Positions 26,790 through 34,484 of a stretch of DNA of 34,484 nucleotides are shown one piece after another. A model generated the notes under the pieces. It saw only the letters and a list, made by a program, of their open reading frames with translations. It was not told the origin of the DNA and did not search any database. Source of the stretch: an uncultured Bacteroidia bacterium. Lineage in GTDB: Bacteria; Bacteroidota; Bacteroidia; Bacteroidales; UBA932. The stretch's first letter is position 1, and the number at the start of each line of letters is the position of its first letter. Location: contig CACZKE010000030.1 of the NCBI GenBank assembly GCA_902781705.1, positions 1 through 34,484 on the forward strand. The letters run 5' to 3'. The translations under genes were made by a program, and so were the position numbers.

Positions 26790-29684
26790 TTGGATAGAAT
26801 TTGGAAATACTTCGCGGTGGGACTTCTCGCCCTCGTGCTGGGCCAGGAAGTCTGTTCCGCCCAGTTGTTCCGTCGGAACCGGGGCCGGAACCGCGTGGAA
26901 GCGGCGGACACTACCGCCGCCGTCGCCCTTCCCGATTCTGTCATCGCTTACCGGGATTCCGTGCACCGGGCCGATTCGGTGGCCCGCCGCGATTCCCTGG
27001 ACATGCTGGGAAAGAGTTCCCTGGACCGTCCCGCCTTCTCCACCGCCAAGGATTCCATCATCACGGAATTCACCGGCGGGGAACGCAAGATCTATTATTA
27101 TGGCGGTGCTACGGTCACCTACCAGGACATGAAACTGACGGCCGACTACATCGAGTACGACATGAAGACGAACACCGTCTTCGCCCGCGGCCGGAAGGAC
27201 GAGACCACCGGTGAATGGGTGGGCCAGCCCGAGATGACCCAGGGCAAGGCCACGTACAAGATGGAGGAACTCTACTACAACTTCGACTCCAAGAAAGCCC
27301 GCATCTCCAACATGATCACCCAGGAGTCGGAGGGACTGCTCCAGGGCAAGAAGATCAAGATGATGCCGGACCAGTCCGTCAACCTCCGGGACGGCATGTA
27401 CACCGTCTGCGATCTGGAGCATCCCCATTATTATATGAAGATGACGATGGCGAAGGTGGTCACCCAGCCTTCCCAGAAGACCGTTTTCGGCCCGGCCTAC
27501 CCCGTAATTGCCGACGTCCCTATCCCCATCGGCCTCCCCTTCGGTTTCGTCCCGTCCAAACCCACCCGTGCCACCGGCCTCCTGATGCCTACCTTCGGTG
27601 AAGAGGTCGCCCGTGGTTTCTTCGTGCGGGACGCCGGCATGTATTTCGTCCTGGGCGACTATTTCGACCTGTCCCTGACCGGCAGTTACTATACCCTGGG
27701 GTCCTATGCCATCGACATCAATTCCCGCTACAAGGTGAATTACAAGTTCAACGGCAACTTCTCCCTCACCTACTCCAATGACCAGACCGGCGAAAAAGGA
27801 AGCGCCGATTTCAGGCAGAGCACGAACTTCGGCCTCAAGTGGTCCCATACGCAGGATGCCAAGGCGCATCCCGGTTCCACCTTCAGCGCTTCGGTGAATT
27901 TCTCGAGCCCTTCCAACAGCAAGTACAATTCGTCCTCCGTGACGGAAGCACTTCAGAACCAGGTCTCCTCTTCCATTTCCTATTCGCATAACTGGAACGG
28001 CAAGTTCAGCCTTTCGGTGAACGCCCTCCACAGCCAGAACTCCCGCGACTCCAGTTATTCCTTCACCCTCCCGAACGTGACCTTCTCCGTCACGCGGTTC
28101 TATCCTTTCAAGCAGAAGAACCGGGTGGGCAAGGAAAAGTTCTATGAGAAGATATCGTTCGGCTACAATACGTCATTCCAGAACCGCTTGAATTTCAAGA
28201 TGCGGGACATGCAGGACTATGTGTACGACAGTGACGGGTCTTTTGAGATCGACCCTGTGACCGGTTTCCGGAAGAAGGCTTTCGGCGATTCCCTCGCCAC
28301 CAAGGCCCTGGACCGTCTCACCAACGGCATGGGACACAACTTCCAGATCGGCCTTCCCAACTTCACGCTCCTGAAGTATATAAATGTCACTCCCAGCGTG
28401 TCCTACGGAATGAACTGGATGTTCAACAAAGGACGGCAGTACCTGGAGGCCGAATACGATGCCGACAACAACCCGGTCATGGTGACCGACAAGGAAGGCA
28501 ACCTCGTCCAGGCGCAGAAAGTGGTGACGGATCCGGGACGGGCCTTCAATTCGTTCGGGGCCACGCACACCTATTCCGGCAGCATGTCCCTGAGTACCCG
28601 CATCTACGGCATGTTCAATTTCGGAAAGCACCGGAAGGTGCAGGCCATCCGGCATGTCATCACGCCCTCCATGAGCATGTCCTTCAGCCCGGAGAAGGGC
28701 ACGGAATTCAACGGCTGGCGGACGCTGGACGGCTACTATGACAGACGGGGCAGTTATCACAAGGAGTCCTATTACAACATCTACAGCGTCACCGGCCATC
28801 ACAATTCGGTTTCCCCGCCCGGACGCGGAAAGACGGGAAGCATGAGTTTTTCCGTGGGCAACAACCTGGAAGCGAAGGTGCGCGACCTGCGGGATACGAC
28901 CGGCACCGGCTCCAAGAAAGTCAAACTCATCGACCAACTTTCCTTCAACGGCAGTTACAACTTCCTGGCGGACTCCCTCAAGATGTCCAATATCGGCGTC
29001 AGCGCATCGACCAACCTGTTCAACAAGTTGAATATCAGCGGAAACATGAACTTCGACCCTTATGCCGTCAATGAGCGGGGACAGAGGATCAACAAATTCA
29101 ACCTGATTGCCACGGGCATTCCGCTGCGGCTGACCAACGCCAGTCTCTCCATGTCCATCTCCTTCAACGGTAAGGGCTCCATCAACGGGAATGACGGAAG
29201 CAAGAGCGCTTCCGGCGGAGAGAGTTCCGGGTCCGGCGATGCCAATTCCTACCGGCGTATCTATTACCATCCCATTACCGGTGAGTATATTCCGGGCGGT
29301 TTCGTGTATTACATGAACCCGAACGCACCCTGGTCGGTGAATTTCAGTTACAGTTTCTCCTATTCCAAGAACTTCCAGTACACGAACAACCAACTCATCG
29401 AGAACAAGCGCTTCACCCAGACGATCAATGCTTCCGGCAACATCAAACTGACACCCCGGATGAGCATCCAGGCCACGTCCGGCTTCGATGTCATGGCCAT
29501 GAAGATCACCACGACGCAAATCAGTGCCACCTACGACCTGCACTGCTTCAACATCGCCGTGAGTTGGGTGCCGACGGGCCAGTGGAAATCCTACAGTTTC
29601 CGTATCGCAGCGAACGCCTCGGCCCTGGCGGACCTGCTCCGCTTCAAGAAGAGTTCCAGTTACATGGACAATATGCTCCGATAA
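26790..29684 (+). CDS. lptD: LptD-like LPS assembly outer-membrane protein
   Basis: 964 residues. The start is a TTG at 26790: it follows the transcription start and opens a signal peptide (MDRIWKYFAVGLLALVLG, cleavage near CSA-Q). An earlier in-frame TTG at 26748 lies within the promoter. The N-terminal OstA-like region has the LptA-type repeat VTYQDMKLTADYIEYDMKTN and GVxAxGK-type segments. The conserved MYTVCDLEHPHYYM and PIPIGLPFGFVPS follow. The rest is a large beta-barrel rich in Tyr, Ser and Asn. It should receive LPS from the Lpt bridge and insert it in the outer leaflet. The Cys pairs of the E. coli enzyme are largely absent (few Cys). No terminator lies before rho. Confidence 0.85.
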   Translation: MDRIWKYFAVGLLALVLGQEVCSAQLFRRNRGRNRVEAADTTAAVALPDSVIAYRDSVHRADSVARRDSLDMLGKSSLDRPAFSTAKDSIITEFTGGERKIYYYGGATVTYQDMKLTADYIEYDMKTNTVFARGRKDETTGEWVGQPEMTQGKATYKMEELYYNFDSKKARISNMITQESEGLLQGKKIKMMPDQSVNLRDGMYTVCDLEHPHYYMKMTMAKVVTQPSQKTVFGPAYPVIADVPIPIGLPFGFVPSKPTRATGLLMPTFGEEVARGFFVRDAGMYFVLGDYFDLSLTGSYYTLGSYAIDINSRYKVNYKFNGNFSLTYSNDQTGEKGSADFRQSTNFGLKWSHTQDAKAHPGSTFSASVNFSSPSNSKYNSSSVTEALQNQVSSSISYSHNWNGKFSLSVNALHSQNSRDSSYSFTLPNVTFSVTRFYPFKQKNRVGKEKFYEKISFGYNTSFQNRLNFKMRDMQDYVYDSDGSFEIDPVTGFRKKAFGDSLATKALDRLTNGMGHNFQIGLPNFTLLKYINVTPSVSYGMNWMFNKGRQYLEAEYDADNNPVMVTDKEGNLVQAQKVVTDPGRAFNSFGATHTYSGSMSLSTRIYGMFNFGKHRKVQAIRHVITPSMSMSFSPEKGTEFNGWRTLDGYYDRRGSYHKESYYNIYSVTGHHNSVSPPGRGKTGSMSFSVGNNLEAKVRDLRDTTGTGSKKVKLIDQLSFNGSYNFLADSLKMSNIGVSASTNLFNKLNISGNMNFDPYAVNERGQRINKFNLIATGIPLRLTNASLSMSISFNGKGSINGNDGSKSASGGESSGSGDANSYRRIYYHPITGEYIPGGFVYYMNPNAPWSVNFSYSFSYSKNFQYTNNQLIENKRFTQTINASGNIKLTPRMSIQATSGFDVMAMKITTTQISATYDLHCFNIAVSWVPTGQWKSYSFRIAANASALADLLRFKKSSSYMDNMLR

Positions 29685-29695
29685 ACGGGGCATAT

Positions 29696-29726
29696 TTTGT
29701 TAGTTGGATTTTTTTGCTTACCTTTG
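29696..29726 (+). promoter_or_regulatory. Strong promoter of rho-mnmE
   Basis: TTTG (29696-29699), a 19-nt spacer and TACCTTTG (29719-29726) match the consensus perfectly. It sits 11 nt after the lptD stop. The leader to ATG 29787 is about 55 nt. Confidence 0.75.
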
Positions 29727-29735
29727 CATACCATC

Positions 29736-29753
29736 TCCTTCCGGTCGGAAGGA
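29736..29753 (+). promoter_or_regulatory. Hairpin in the rho leader
   Basis: TCCTTCC and GGAAGGA form a 7-bp stem with the tetraloop GGTC near the 5' end of the leader. Such a leader hairpin could contribute to control of rho, whose gene is autoregulated in other bacteria; no U-run follows, so it is not a plain terminator. Confidence 0.4.
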
Positions 29754-29786
29754 ATCTTAGAATCCATCGAATCTGCATTTATTTTT

Positions 29787-31634
29787 ATGCCCCACAGCCT
29801 GTTAGAATTGAACGGAATGAGCGAAGCCGAGCTCAGGTCCCTGGGAGAAGAACTGAACATCAAGAACGCGAAGAAACTGGATCTCGAAGCGCTTGGGTAC
29901 GCCATCCTGGACGCCGAGGCCGTCATCGAGTCTCAGAAACCCGTCGAGAACAAACCCAAGAAGCGCGGCCGTCCCCGCAAGGAGGAGGTCAAGAAGAAAG
30001 AGGATAAGCCAGTGGCTGAACCCATGGCCGCCGAAGAAAAACCGGCCGAAGAGAAGCCGAAGGAAGAAAAGGCCGCCGCTCCCAAGAAGAGCGGCCGGGG
30101 CCGGAAACCCAAGCAGGCCGATCCTGCGCAGGAGACTTCCGCAAAGCCGGCGGTCGATAATCCGGCTGAAGCGCCGGCTGCCAAGCCCGAGGAAGCGGCC
30201 CCCGCGGCAGAAGTTCCCCAGGAACAGCCCAAACAGTCCCGCCAGAAGCGTAATCGCGTCAAGAAGGAGGCTGAGCCCGTCAAGCCCGAGGAAGCGGCTC
30301 CTGAGGCCCCGCAGGAGGCTTCCGTGGACGGAAAGCAGTTCATCCATGACTTGTTCACGGAACTCAACGAGGATCAGGCCCAGAAGGAAGAAAAGGCGCA
30401 GGAGCGCCAGCAGCGCAAGGAGCGGAAGGAGCAGCAGCGCCAGCAGAATCAGGGTCAGCAGCAGACACAACAGCCGCAGAAGCCCCAGCGCATTGAATTC
30501 GAAGGTTCTGTCGAGGCGACGGGCGTCCTGGAAATCATGCCGGACGGTTACGGGTTCCTCCGCTCATCGGACTACAACTACCTGAACTCCCCCGACGACA
30601 TCTACGTTTCCCAGCAGCAGATCAAGCAGAATGCCCTGAAGAACGGCGATACCGTCACCGGTGAGATCCGTCCTCCGCGCGAAGGCGACAAGTATTTCCC
30701 GCTGGTCAAGATCAAGTACATCAACGGCCGCTCTCCGGAATTCGTCCGCGACCGCGTCCCGTTCGACTTCCTCACTCCCCTCTTCCCGACGGAGAAATTC
30801 AATCTCCTCGGCCACGGTTTCGAGAAGGACCCTTCCTGCCGGATCGTGGATATGTTTACCCCCATCGGCAAGGGTCAGCGCGGCTTGATCGTCGCCCAGC
30901 CGAAGACCGGTAAGACGATGCTCCTCAAGTCCATCGCCAATGCCATCGCAGAGAATCATCCCGAGGTGTATGAAATCGTCCTCCTGATCGACGAACGTCC
31001 GGAGGAAGTGACCGACATGCAGCGCAGCGTCAAGGCGGAGGTCGTCGCCTCTACGTTCGACGAGCCCGCGGAGCGCCATGTCAAGGTCGCGAACATGGTC
31101 CTGGACAAAGCCCGCCGACTGGTCGAATGCGGCCACGACGTGGTGATCCTCCTGGATTCCATCACCCGCCTCGCCCGCGCCTACAACACCGTCCAGCCGG
31201 CCTCCGGCAAGGTCCTGACCGGCGGTGTCGATGCCAACGCCCTCCAGAAGCCCAAGCGCTTCTTCGGTGCGGCCCGCAACATCGAGAACGGCGGCTCCCT
31301 GACGATCCTCGCCACCGCCCTGACCGAAACCGGCTCCAAGATGGACGACGTGATCTTCGAGGAATTCAAGGGTACCGGCAACATGGAACTCCAGTTGGAC
31401 CGCAACCTTTCGAACAAGCGCATCTTCCCGGCCGTGAACCTTGTGCTTTCCTCCACGCGTCGTGACGACCTGCTGTACGATCCTTATACCATCAACCGGA
31501 TTTGGATCCTCCGCAAACTCCTGGCCGACATGAACCCGGTGGAAGCCATGACCTGGATGCTTCAACACATGGATGAATTCAAGACCAATAAGGACTTGAT
31601 TGACAATATGTCCAAGTTCAGCCGGTATGAATGA
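29787..31634 (+). CDS. rho: Transcription termination factor Rho with long disordered N-terminal insert
   Basis: 615 residues from ATG 29787, far longer than the 419-residue E. coli protein. It opens with a Rho-N helical segment ([22 protein letters not shown]), then about 170 residues rich in Lys, Glu, Pro and Ala, with AT-hook-like cores KKRGRPRK (Arg60-Pro63) and SGRGRKPK (102-109), and Gln-rich stretches. The RNA-binding OB domain begins near [14 protein letters not shown]. The ATPase has Walker A QPKTGKT (371-377) and Walker [17 protein letters not shown]. It terminates transcription of untranslated RNA. Bacteroidota Rho proteins commonly carry such an insert, and in a gut Bacteroides it was linked to condensate formation. 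It overlaps mnmE by 8 nt. Confidence 0.96.
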   Translation: MPHSLLELNGMSEAELRSLGEELNIKNAKKLDLEALGYAILDAEAVIESQKPVENKPKKRGRPRKEEVKKKEDKPVAEPMAAEEKPAEEKPKEEKAAAPKKSGRGRKPKQADPAQETSAKPAVDNPAEAPAAKPEEAAPAAEVPQEQPKQSRQKRNRVKKEAEPVKPEEAAPEAPQEASVDGKQFIHDLFTELNEDQAQKEEKAQERQQRKERKEQQRQQNQGQQQTQQPQKPQRIEFEGSVEATGVLEIMPDGYGFLRSSDYNYLNSPDDIYVSQQQIKQNALKNGDTVTGEIRPPREGDKYFPLVKIKYINGRSPEFVRDRVPFDFLTPLFPTEKFNLLGHGFEKDPSCRIVDMFTPIGKGQRGLIVAQPKTGKTMLLKSIANAIAENHPEVYEIVLLIDERPEEVTDMQRSVKAEVVASTFDEPAERHVKVANMVLDKARRLVECGHDVVILLDSITRLARAYNTVQPASGKVLTGGVDANALQKPKRFFGAARNIENGGSLTILATALTETGSKMDDVIFEEFKGTGNMELQLDRNLSNKRIFPAVNLVLSSTRRDDLLYDPYTINRIWILRKLLADMNPVEAMTWMLQHMDEFKTNKDLIDNMSKFSRYE

Positions 31635-33042
31635 TTCCTTCCTGAATGACACCATCGTTGCTCCGGCCACCGTCCCTGGGACCGGAGCAATTTCTATTCT
31701 GCGGATCAGTGGTCCGGAGGCCTTCCGCCTTGTTGATGCAGTAGTTCAATTGAAGCGAGGAACCGTTTCTGAAAGCGATGCTTATACTATTCATTTCGGA
31801 TCGGTTGCCGGGGTGGATGAAGTGCTGGTTTCCGTTTTCCGGGCACCGCACAGTTATACAGGCGAGGATTCCGTGGAAATTTCCTGCCACGCCTCCCGTT
31901 ACATCGTCGAGGAGATGCTCCGACGCCTGGTGGATGCCGGATGCCGCATGGCAGAGCCGGGCGAATTCACCCGGCGGGCTTTCCTGAACGGAAAGATGGA
32001 CCTGGCCCAGGCCGAGGCCGTCGCCGACGTTATCGCTTCCACTTCCGCCGCTGCGCACCGGGTCGCTTTCAATCAACTGCGGGGCGGGTTCTCTTCCGAG
32101 CTGTCTGCCTTGCGAGGTGAACTTGTAGAGATGACTTCCCTGCTGGAACTCGAACTGGACTTCAGCGAAGAGGATGTTGAATTCGCCGACCGGGAACGTC
32201 TGCTCTCCCTGATCGACCGGACACGCTCGCATGTGGACAGACTGGCCGCCTCCTTCAAGGATGGGAATGCGATCAAGAACGGAGTTCCCGTCGCCATCGT
32301 CGGCGCGGCGAATGTCGGGAAAAGCACCCTCTTGAATGCACTTGTCGGCGAGGACCGGGCACTCGTTTCCGAGGTTGCCGGTACGACGCGGGATACCATT
32401 GAAGAGGTCATCAATCTGGATGGACTTATGTTCCGCTTCATTGATACGGCCGGTATCCGGGAGACTGTTGAGACGGTGGAAAGGATGGGCATCGAGCGGA
32501 CTTTCCGGAAGATTTCCGAGGCAGAAATCGTGATCGGCGTGCTGGATGCGACTTCTGAGGAAAGCGACCTTTTGAATAATTTGAAGTTGATTGTCGATAA
32601 GTTGGATGCGACGGCTCAGGAGTTGGTCGTTTGCCTGAATAAGGTGGATTTGGTATCGGATTTGGTGGTTAACAAATTTGTTACGATGATTAACGAATTT
32701 GTTTCATGCTCTGGTTTAAATTCTATTATAGTAAATTCTGCTTTTAAGAGGCTCCTTGGCCTTCCCGAACTACGTTCTGCGTTGGTCTCCTTGAAATCTA
32801 ATCTTCTCGATGGTGGCGATTCGACCTTTGTAACAAACGAGCGTCATTACCAAGCCCTCCTCCAGACCTCCTCCGCCCTCGCCGATGCCCGCCGCGCCCT
32901 CACCTCCGGCGTGTACTCCGACCTGGTCTCCGAGGACCTCCGCCGCGCCATTTCCTCCCTCAACCAAATCCTCGGGCAGGACCTCATCGATCCGGAAACG
33001 GTGTTGCATAGTATATTCAGGAAGCATTGCATCGGCAAGTAG
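31627..33042 (+). CDS. mnmE: tRNA uridine-5-carboxymethylaminomethyl(34) synthesis GTPase MnmE
   Basis: 471 residues from ATG 31627, which overlaps rho by 8 nt; an upstream frame at 31600 adds nothing fitting the family. The N-terminal domain ([23 protein letters not shown]) binds formyl-tetrahydrofolate. The G domain has G1 GAANVGKST (226-234), TTRDT, DTAG (273-276) and NKVD (338-341). The C-terminal CIGK (Cys468) is catalytic. With MnmG it modifies U34 of certain tRNAs. The stretch 32560-32830 is much more AT-rich than the flanks, with a near-repeat encoding NKFV and NEFV. The gene end borders an AT-rich accessory region. Confidence 0.96.
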   Translation: MNDSFLNDTIVAPATVPGTGAISILRISGPEAFRLVDAVVQLKRGTVSESDAYTIHFGSVAGVDEVLVSVFRAPHSYTGEDSVEISCHASRYIVEEMLRRLVDAGCRMAEPGEFTRRAFLNGKMDLAQAEAVADVIASTSAAAHRVAFNQLRGGFSSELSALRGELVEMTSLLELELDFSEEDVEFADRERLLSLIDRTRSHVDRLAASFKDGNAIKNGVPVAIVGAANVGKSTLLNALVGEDRALVSEVAGTTRDTIEEVINLDGLMFRFIDTAGIRETVETVERMGIERTFRKISEAEIVIGVLDATSEESDLLNNLKLIVDKLDATAQELVVCLNKVDLVSDLVVNKFVTMINEFVSCSGLNSIIVNSAFKRLLGLPELRSALVSLKSNLLDGGDSTFVTNERHYQALLQTSSALADARRALTSGVYSDLVSEDLRRAISSLNQILGQDLIDPETVLHSIFRKHCIGK

Positions 33043-33053
33043 AATTCTCGACC

Positions 33054-33078
33054 TAACTACTTGATAATCAATTAGTTA
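33054..33078. repeat. 25-bp palindrome just after mnmE
   Basis: Arms TAACTACTTGAT and ATCAATTAGTTA are inverted around a single A, with one mismatch. It starts 12 nt past the mnmE stop codon. Being AT-rich it is a poor terminator stem; a protein-binding site is at least as likely. Confidence 0.5.
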
Positions 33079-33175
33079 TGGTGCTATTTTGCACTTATTT
33101 TAGGTCAGTTTCGCGAAATTGTAATTCATTGTTTTTCAATCGTTTACATTTTTAAGAAATTTTAATTTATGCATT

Positions 33176-33208
33176 TTTGAACCACATTTGAACCACGCGT
33201 GGTACAAG
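33176..33208. promoter_or_regulatory. Operator-like cluster: three copies of TTTGAACCAC
   Basis: TTTGAACCAC occurs at 33176-33185 and 33187-33196, an 11-bp period, and a related copy is inverted at 33199-33208 (CTTGTACCAC on the minus strand). The last two form the 20-bp imperfect palindrome TTGAACCACGCGTGGTACAA, with perfect core ACCACGCGTGGT. It lies 78 nt before ATG 33286, so it is a likely site for the encoded DNA-binding protein or a recombinase. Confidence 0.6.
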
Positions 33209-33285
33209 AAGTTTTGTGTTTTACGCCATAGTTTACACCTTTACATAGTATATTTACATAATTGTCCCCTATTAGAGGGTACTTT

Positions 33286-34347
33286 ATGGCGCTAAGGAAG
33301 TCTCCTATGCGATCTTTGGTAAAGGTTGTAAAAAGTATGTACAAAAACACGAGAATCTGCAAATGTTGTGGTAGGAGTTTTACTGCGAAATATGGAAGAC
33401 AGGTTCACTGTTCAAACTCCTGTAGCAAACAGTATCGTCAACGATCCAAACGGTTAAAATTGGACGCCAAGAAATCAGCTTCTGAAATAGAATCGATCCG
33501 CGAAACCCTGGATGGAAGATACTATCTTTCGATTACCCAGGCGGCACTATATCTCGGCGTGAGCCGACCAACTGTATATAGGCGCATCAAAAACGGAGAG
33601 ATCACTCCCCTACGTGTATCCAGTCGCGCCGTTCGCATATCGGTAGATCAACTCAAGACTGAGTCAAAGCCGAAGCCGCTGTCTCCAAAGGGAGATTTTT
33701 CCTGTATGATTTCCAAGCAAGAGGCATTGGCTCGATATGAAGTCACTGTCCAATGGCTCTATAGAATTCTTGATGCAGAAGGAATCAAGCCAATGTTGAT
33801 TAATGGGAAAGCCTATTTCCCCAAGAATGATCTTGACCGGCTGCTCCCACCTAGGGTCATGTATAATCCAAATGAATGGTATGATGCCTATGATCTGATG
33901 AGATCAGAAGGATTCACACGCAAATACATTTCCGACTTTATCCGCCGCAAGGAAGTCCCCTGTCGCCGAGCTCGTATCAGCCGGGGTACTCTCTCGTCAA
34001 GTTATTTGACTGTTGAATCTGCCCGGAAAAGATATCACATCGGCCAGAAGACTTTCTATGACGCCGTTCGGGAGAATAAACTCCAGTGCATTCGACAAAA
34101 CCGATGTGTGTATTACAGCATCCAGGACCTAAATCGATTATTCAAGAACAAGAAGCCCATGATTCCAACTGAAATCCGGCGGAACTATATTAGAGGCTGT
34201 CAGGCCCTTAAGAAATATCACATCGGTCAGAAACGCTTCAGCGAAATGACAAAAGCTGCTGGCGTGACCAAAGTTAGGACGGAAGGCAATTTCGTTTGGT
34301 ATAAGAAATCCGAACTGGATACTTTATTCTTTATGATAAATGCCTGA
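33286..34347 (+). CDS. Zinc-ribbon protein with about five tandem MerR/excisionase-like helix-turn-helix units
   Basis: 353 residues from ATG 33286; ATG 33337 (MYKNTRICKCCG) gives 336 and fits the usual N-terminus of such proteins better, and an in-frame TTG lies at 33262. A four-Cys zinc ribbon (CKCC then CSNSC) leads, followed by DNA-binding units: SITQAALYLGVSRPTVYRRI; SKQEALARYEVTVQWLYRI; WYDAYDLMRSEGFTRKYISD; TVESARKRYHIGQKTFYDAV; and GCQALKKYHIGQKRFSEMT. The last two share YHIGQK and nearly identical DNA. Each resembles MerR/excisionase domains. The AT-richer codons differ from the core genes, suggesting transfer. It may regulate, or direct recombination of, a mobile element; that is inference. 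A gene starts 2 nt later. Confidence 0.75.
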   Translation: MALRKSPMRSLVKVVKSMYKNTRICKCCGRSFTAKYGRQVHCSNSCSKQYRQRSKRLKLDAKKSASEIESIRETLDGRYYLSITQAALYLGVSRPTVYRRIKNGEITPLRVSSRAVRISVDQLKTESKPKPLSPKGDFSCMISKQEALARYEVTVQWLYRILDAEGIKPMLINGKAYFPKNDLDRLLPPRVMYNPNEWYDAYDLMRSEGFTRKYISDFIRRKEVPCRRARISRGTLSSSYLTVESARKRYHIGQKTFYDAVRENKLQCIRQNRCVYYSIQDLNRLFKNKKPMIPTEIRRNYIRGCQALKKYHIGQKRFSEMTKAAGVTKVRTEGNFVWYKKSELDTLFFMINA

Positions 34348-34349
34348 AT

Positions 34350-34484
34350 ATGAAAGCGAGGTCAACTACGCCCAGTGTGTCTAATGATTCCGATAAAGTA
34401 ACTATGTTTGTAATCCAAATGAAGAACGCTCTCAGGGGCTTGCCGGCCCCTGCCGCTTGGCAGACCCCCGAGAAGTTTTTCATA
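34350..34484 (+). CDS. Partial gene, unrecognised, cut by the window edge
   Basis: 45 codons are visible from ATG 34350 with no stop before the window ends. The product begins MKARSTTPSVSNDSDKVTMF, a polar Ser/Thr-rich start followed by a more ordered-looking segment (VIQMKNALRGLPAPAAW). No family is recognised. It starts 2 nt after the helix-turn-helix gene, so the two are probably one operon. GC content rises toward the end. It could be a mobile-element gene, but nothing visible proves it. Confidence 0.45.
   Translation, partial: MKARSTTPSVSNDSDKVTMFVIQMKNALRGLPAPAAWQTPEKFFI

Larger units (their letters stand above)
33043..33285. other. AT-rich intergenic DNA between mnmE and the helix-turn-helix gene
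   Basis: 243 bp, sharply more AT-rich than the preceding genes. It holds a 25-bp palindrome (33054-33078), a small hairpin GTGC/GCAC followed by TTATTTT (33081-33101, a possible mnmE terminator), GACCTAA and TTAGGTC inverted 43 nt apart, the operator-like repeats at 33176-33208, and several TTTACA sequences. No credible gene was seen. It looks like the entry to an acquired segment. Confidence 0.5.

Noticed and set aside
25562-26944. Longer amidase with 73 extra N-terminal residues
   Set aside because: The extension crosses the amidase promoter and the start of lptD, and would hide a clean signal peptide starting at 26725.
34433-34451. AGGGGC/GCCCCT hairpin near the right edge as a terminator
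   Set aside because: It lies inside the open partial gene, has a short stem and no T-run.

Overview
The window looks like chromosomal DNA from a GC-rich member of the Bacteroidota, most likely order Bacteroidales. Supporting signs are: many promoters of the Bacteroidota type (TTTG, a spacer of 19-20 nt, then TAnnTTTG); a lipoprotein-type TamA (TamL); a long-form IspG lineage; a Rho with a long charged N-terminal insert; a PPi-type phosphofructokinase; and the gene order rsfS-ftsH-cdsA-psd. No tRNA, rRNA or CRISPR was recognised. Genus cannot be set from this sequence alone.

Layout. 144-6747: tamL and a SpoU-type rRNA methyltransferase are divergent over 59 nt. They are followed on the minus strand by a GH13 amylase, a PPi-phosphofructokinase and a bile-acid/Na+ symporter-family gene. 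6881-17074: one tight plus-strand run of ligA, yihY, rel, an Ig-like lipoprotein, an outer-membrane protein, ispG and a secreted esterase-like hydrolase, whose genes touch or overlap by 4 nt. 17078-20961: minus-strand operon rsfS-ftsH-cdsA-psd (ribosome silencing, membrane proteolysis, phospholipid synthesis). 21012-26725: birA on plus, then rpe, pepD, dnaA and an N-acetylmuramoyl-L-alanine amidase on minus. 26790-33042: lptD, rho and mnmE on plus.

From about 33043 the character changes. The DNA becomes AT-rich and palindrome-rich. It then carries a gene for a zinc-ribbon protein with about five MerR/excisionase-like helix-turn-helix units, followed 2 nt later by a gene cut off by the window edge. 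The switch falls exactly at the 3' end of mnmE, a gene end known elsewhere as an integration site for genomic islands. This is the most likely place for an accessory or undescribed element; the core of it lies beyond the window.

Other points of interest are two divergent gene pairs whose -7 promoter boxes face each other so that only one could fire at a time, three genes whose promoter box directly abuts the start codon, a dispersed-type palindromic repeat inserted in frame in ispG, an inverted pair of DnaA-box-like sequences between dnaA and pepD, and three convergent gene ends with no room for a terminator.
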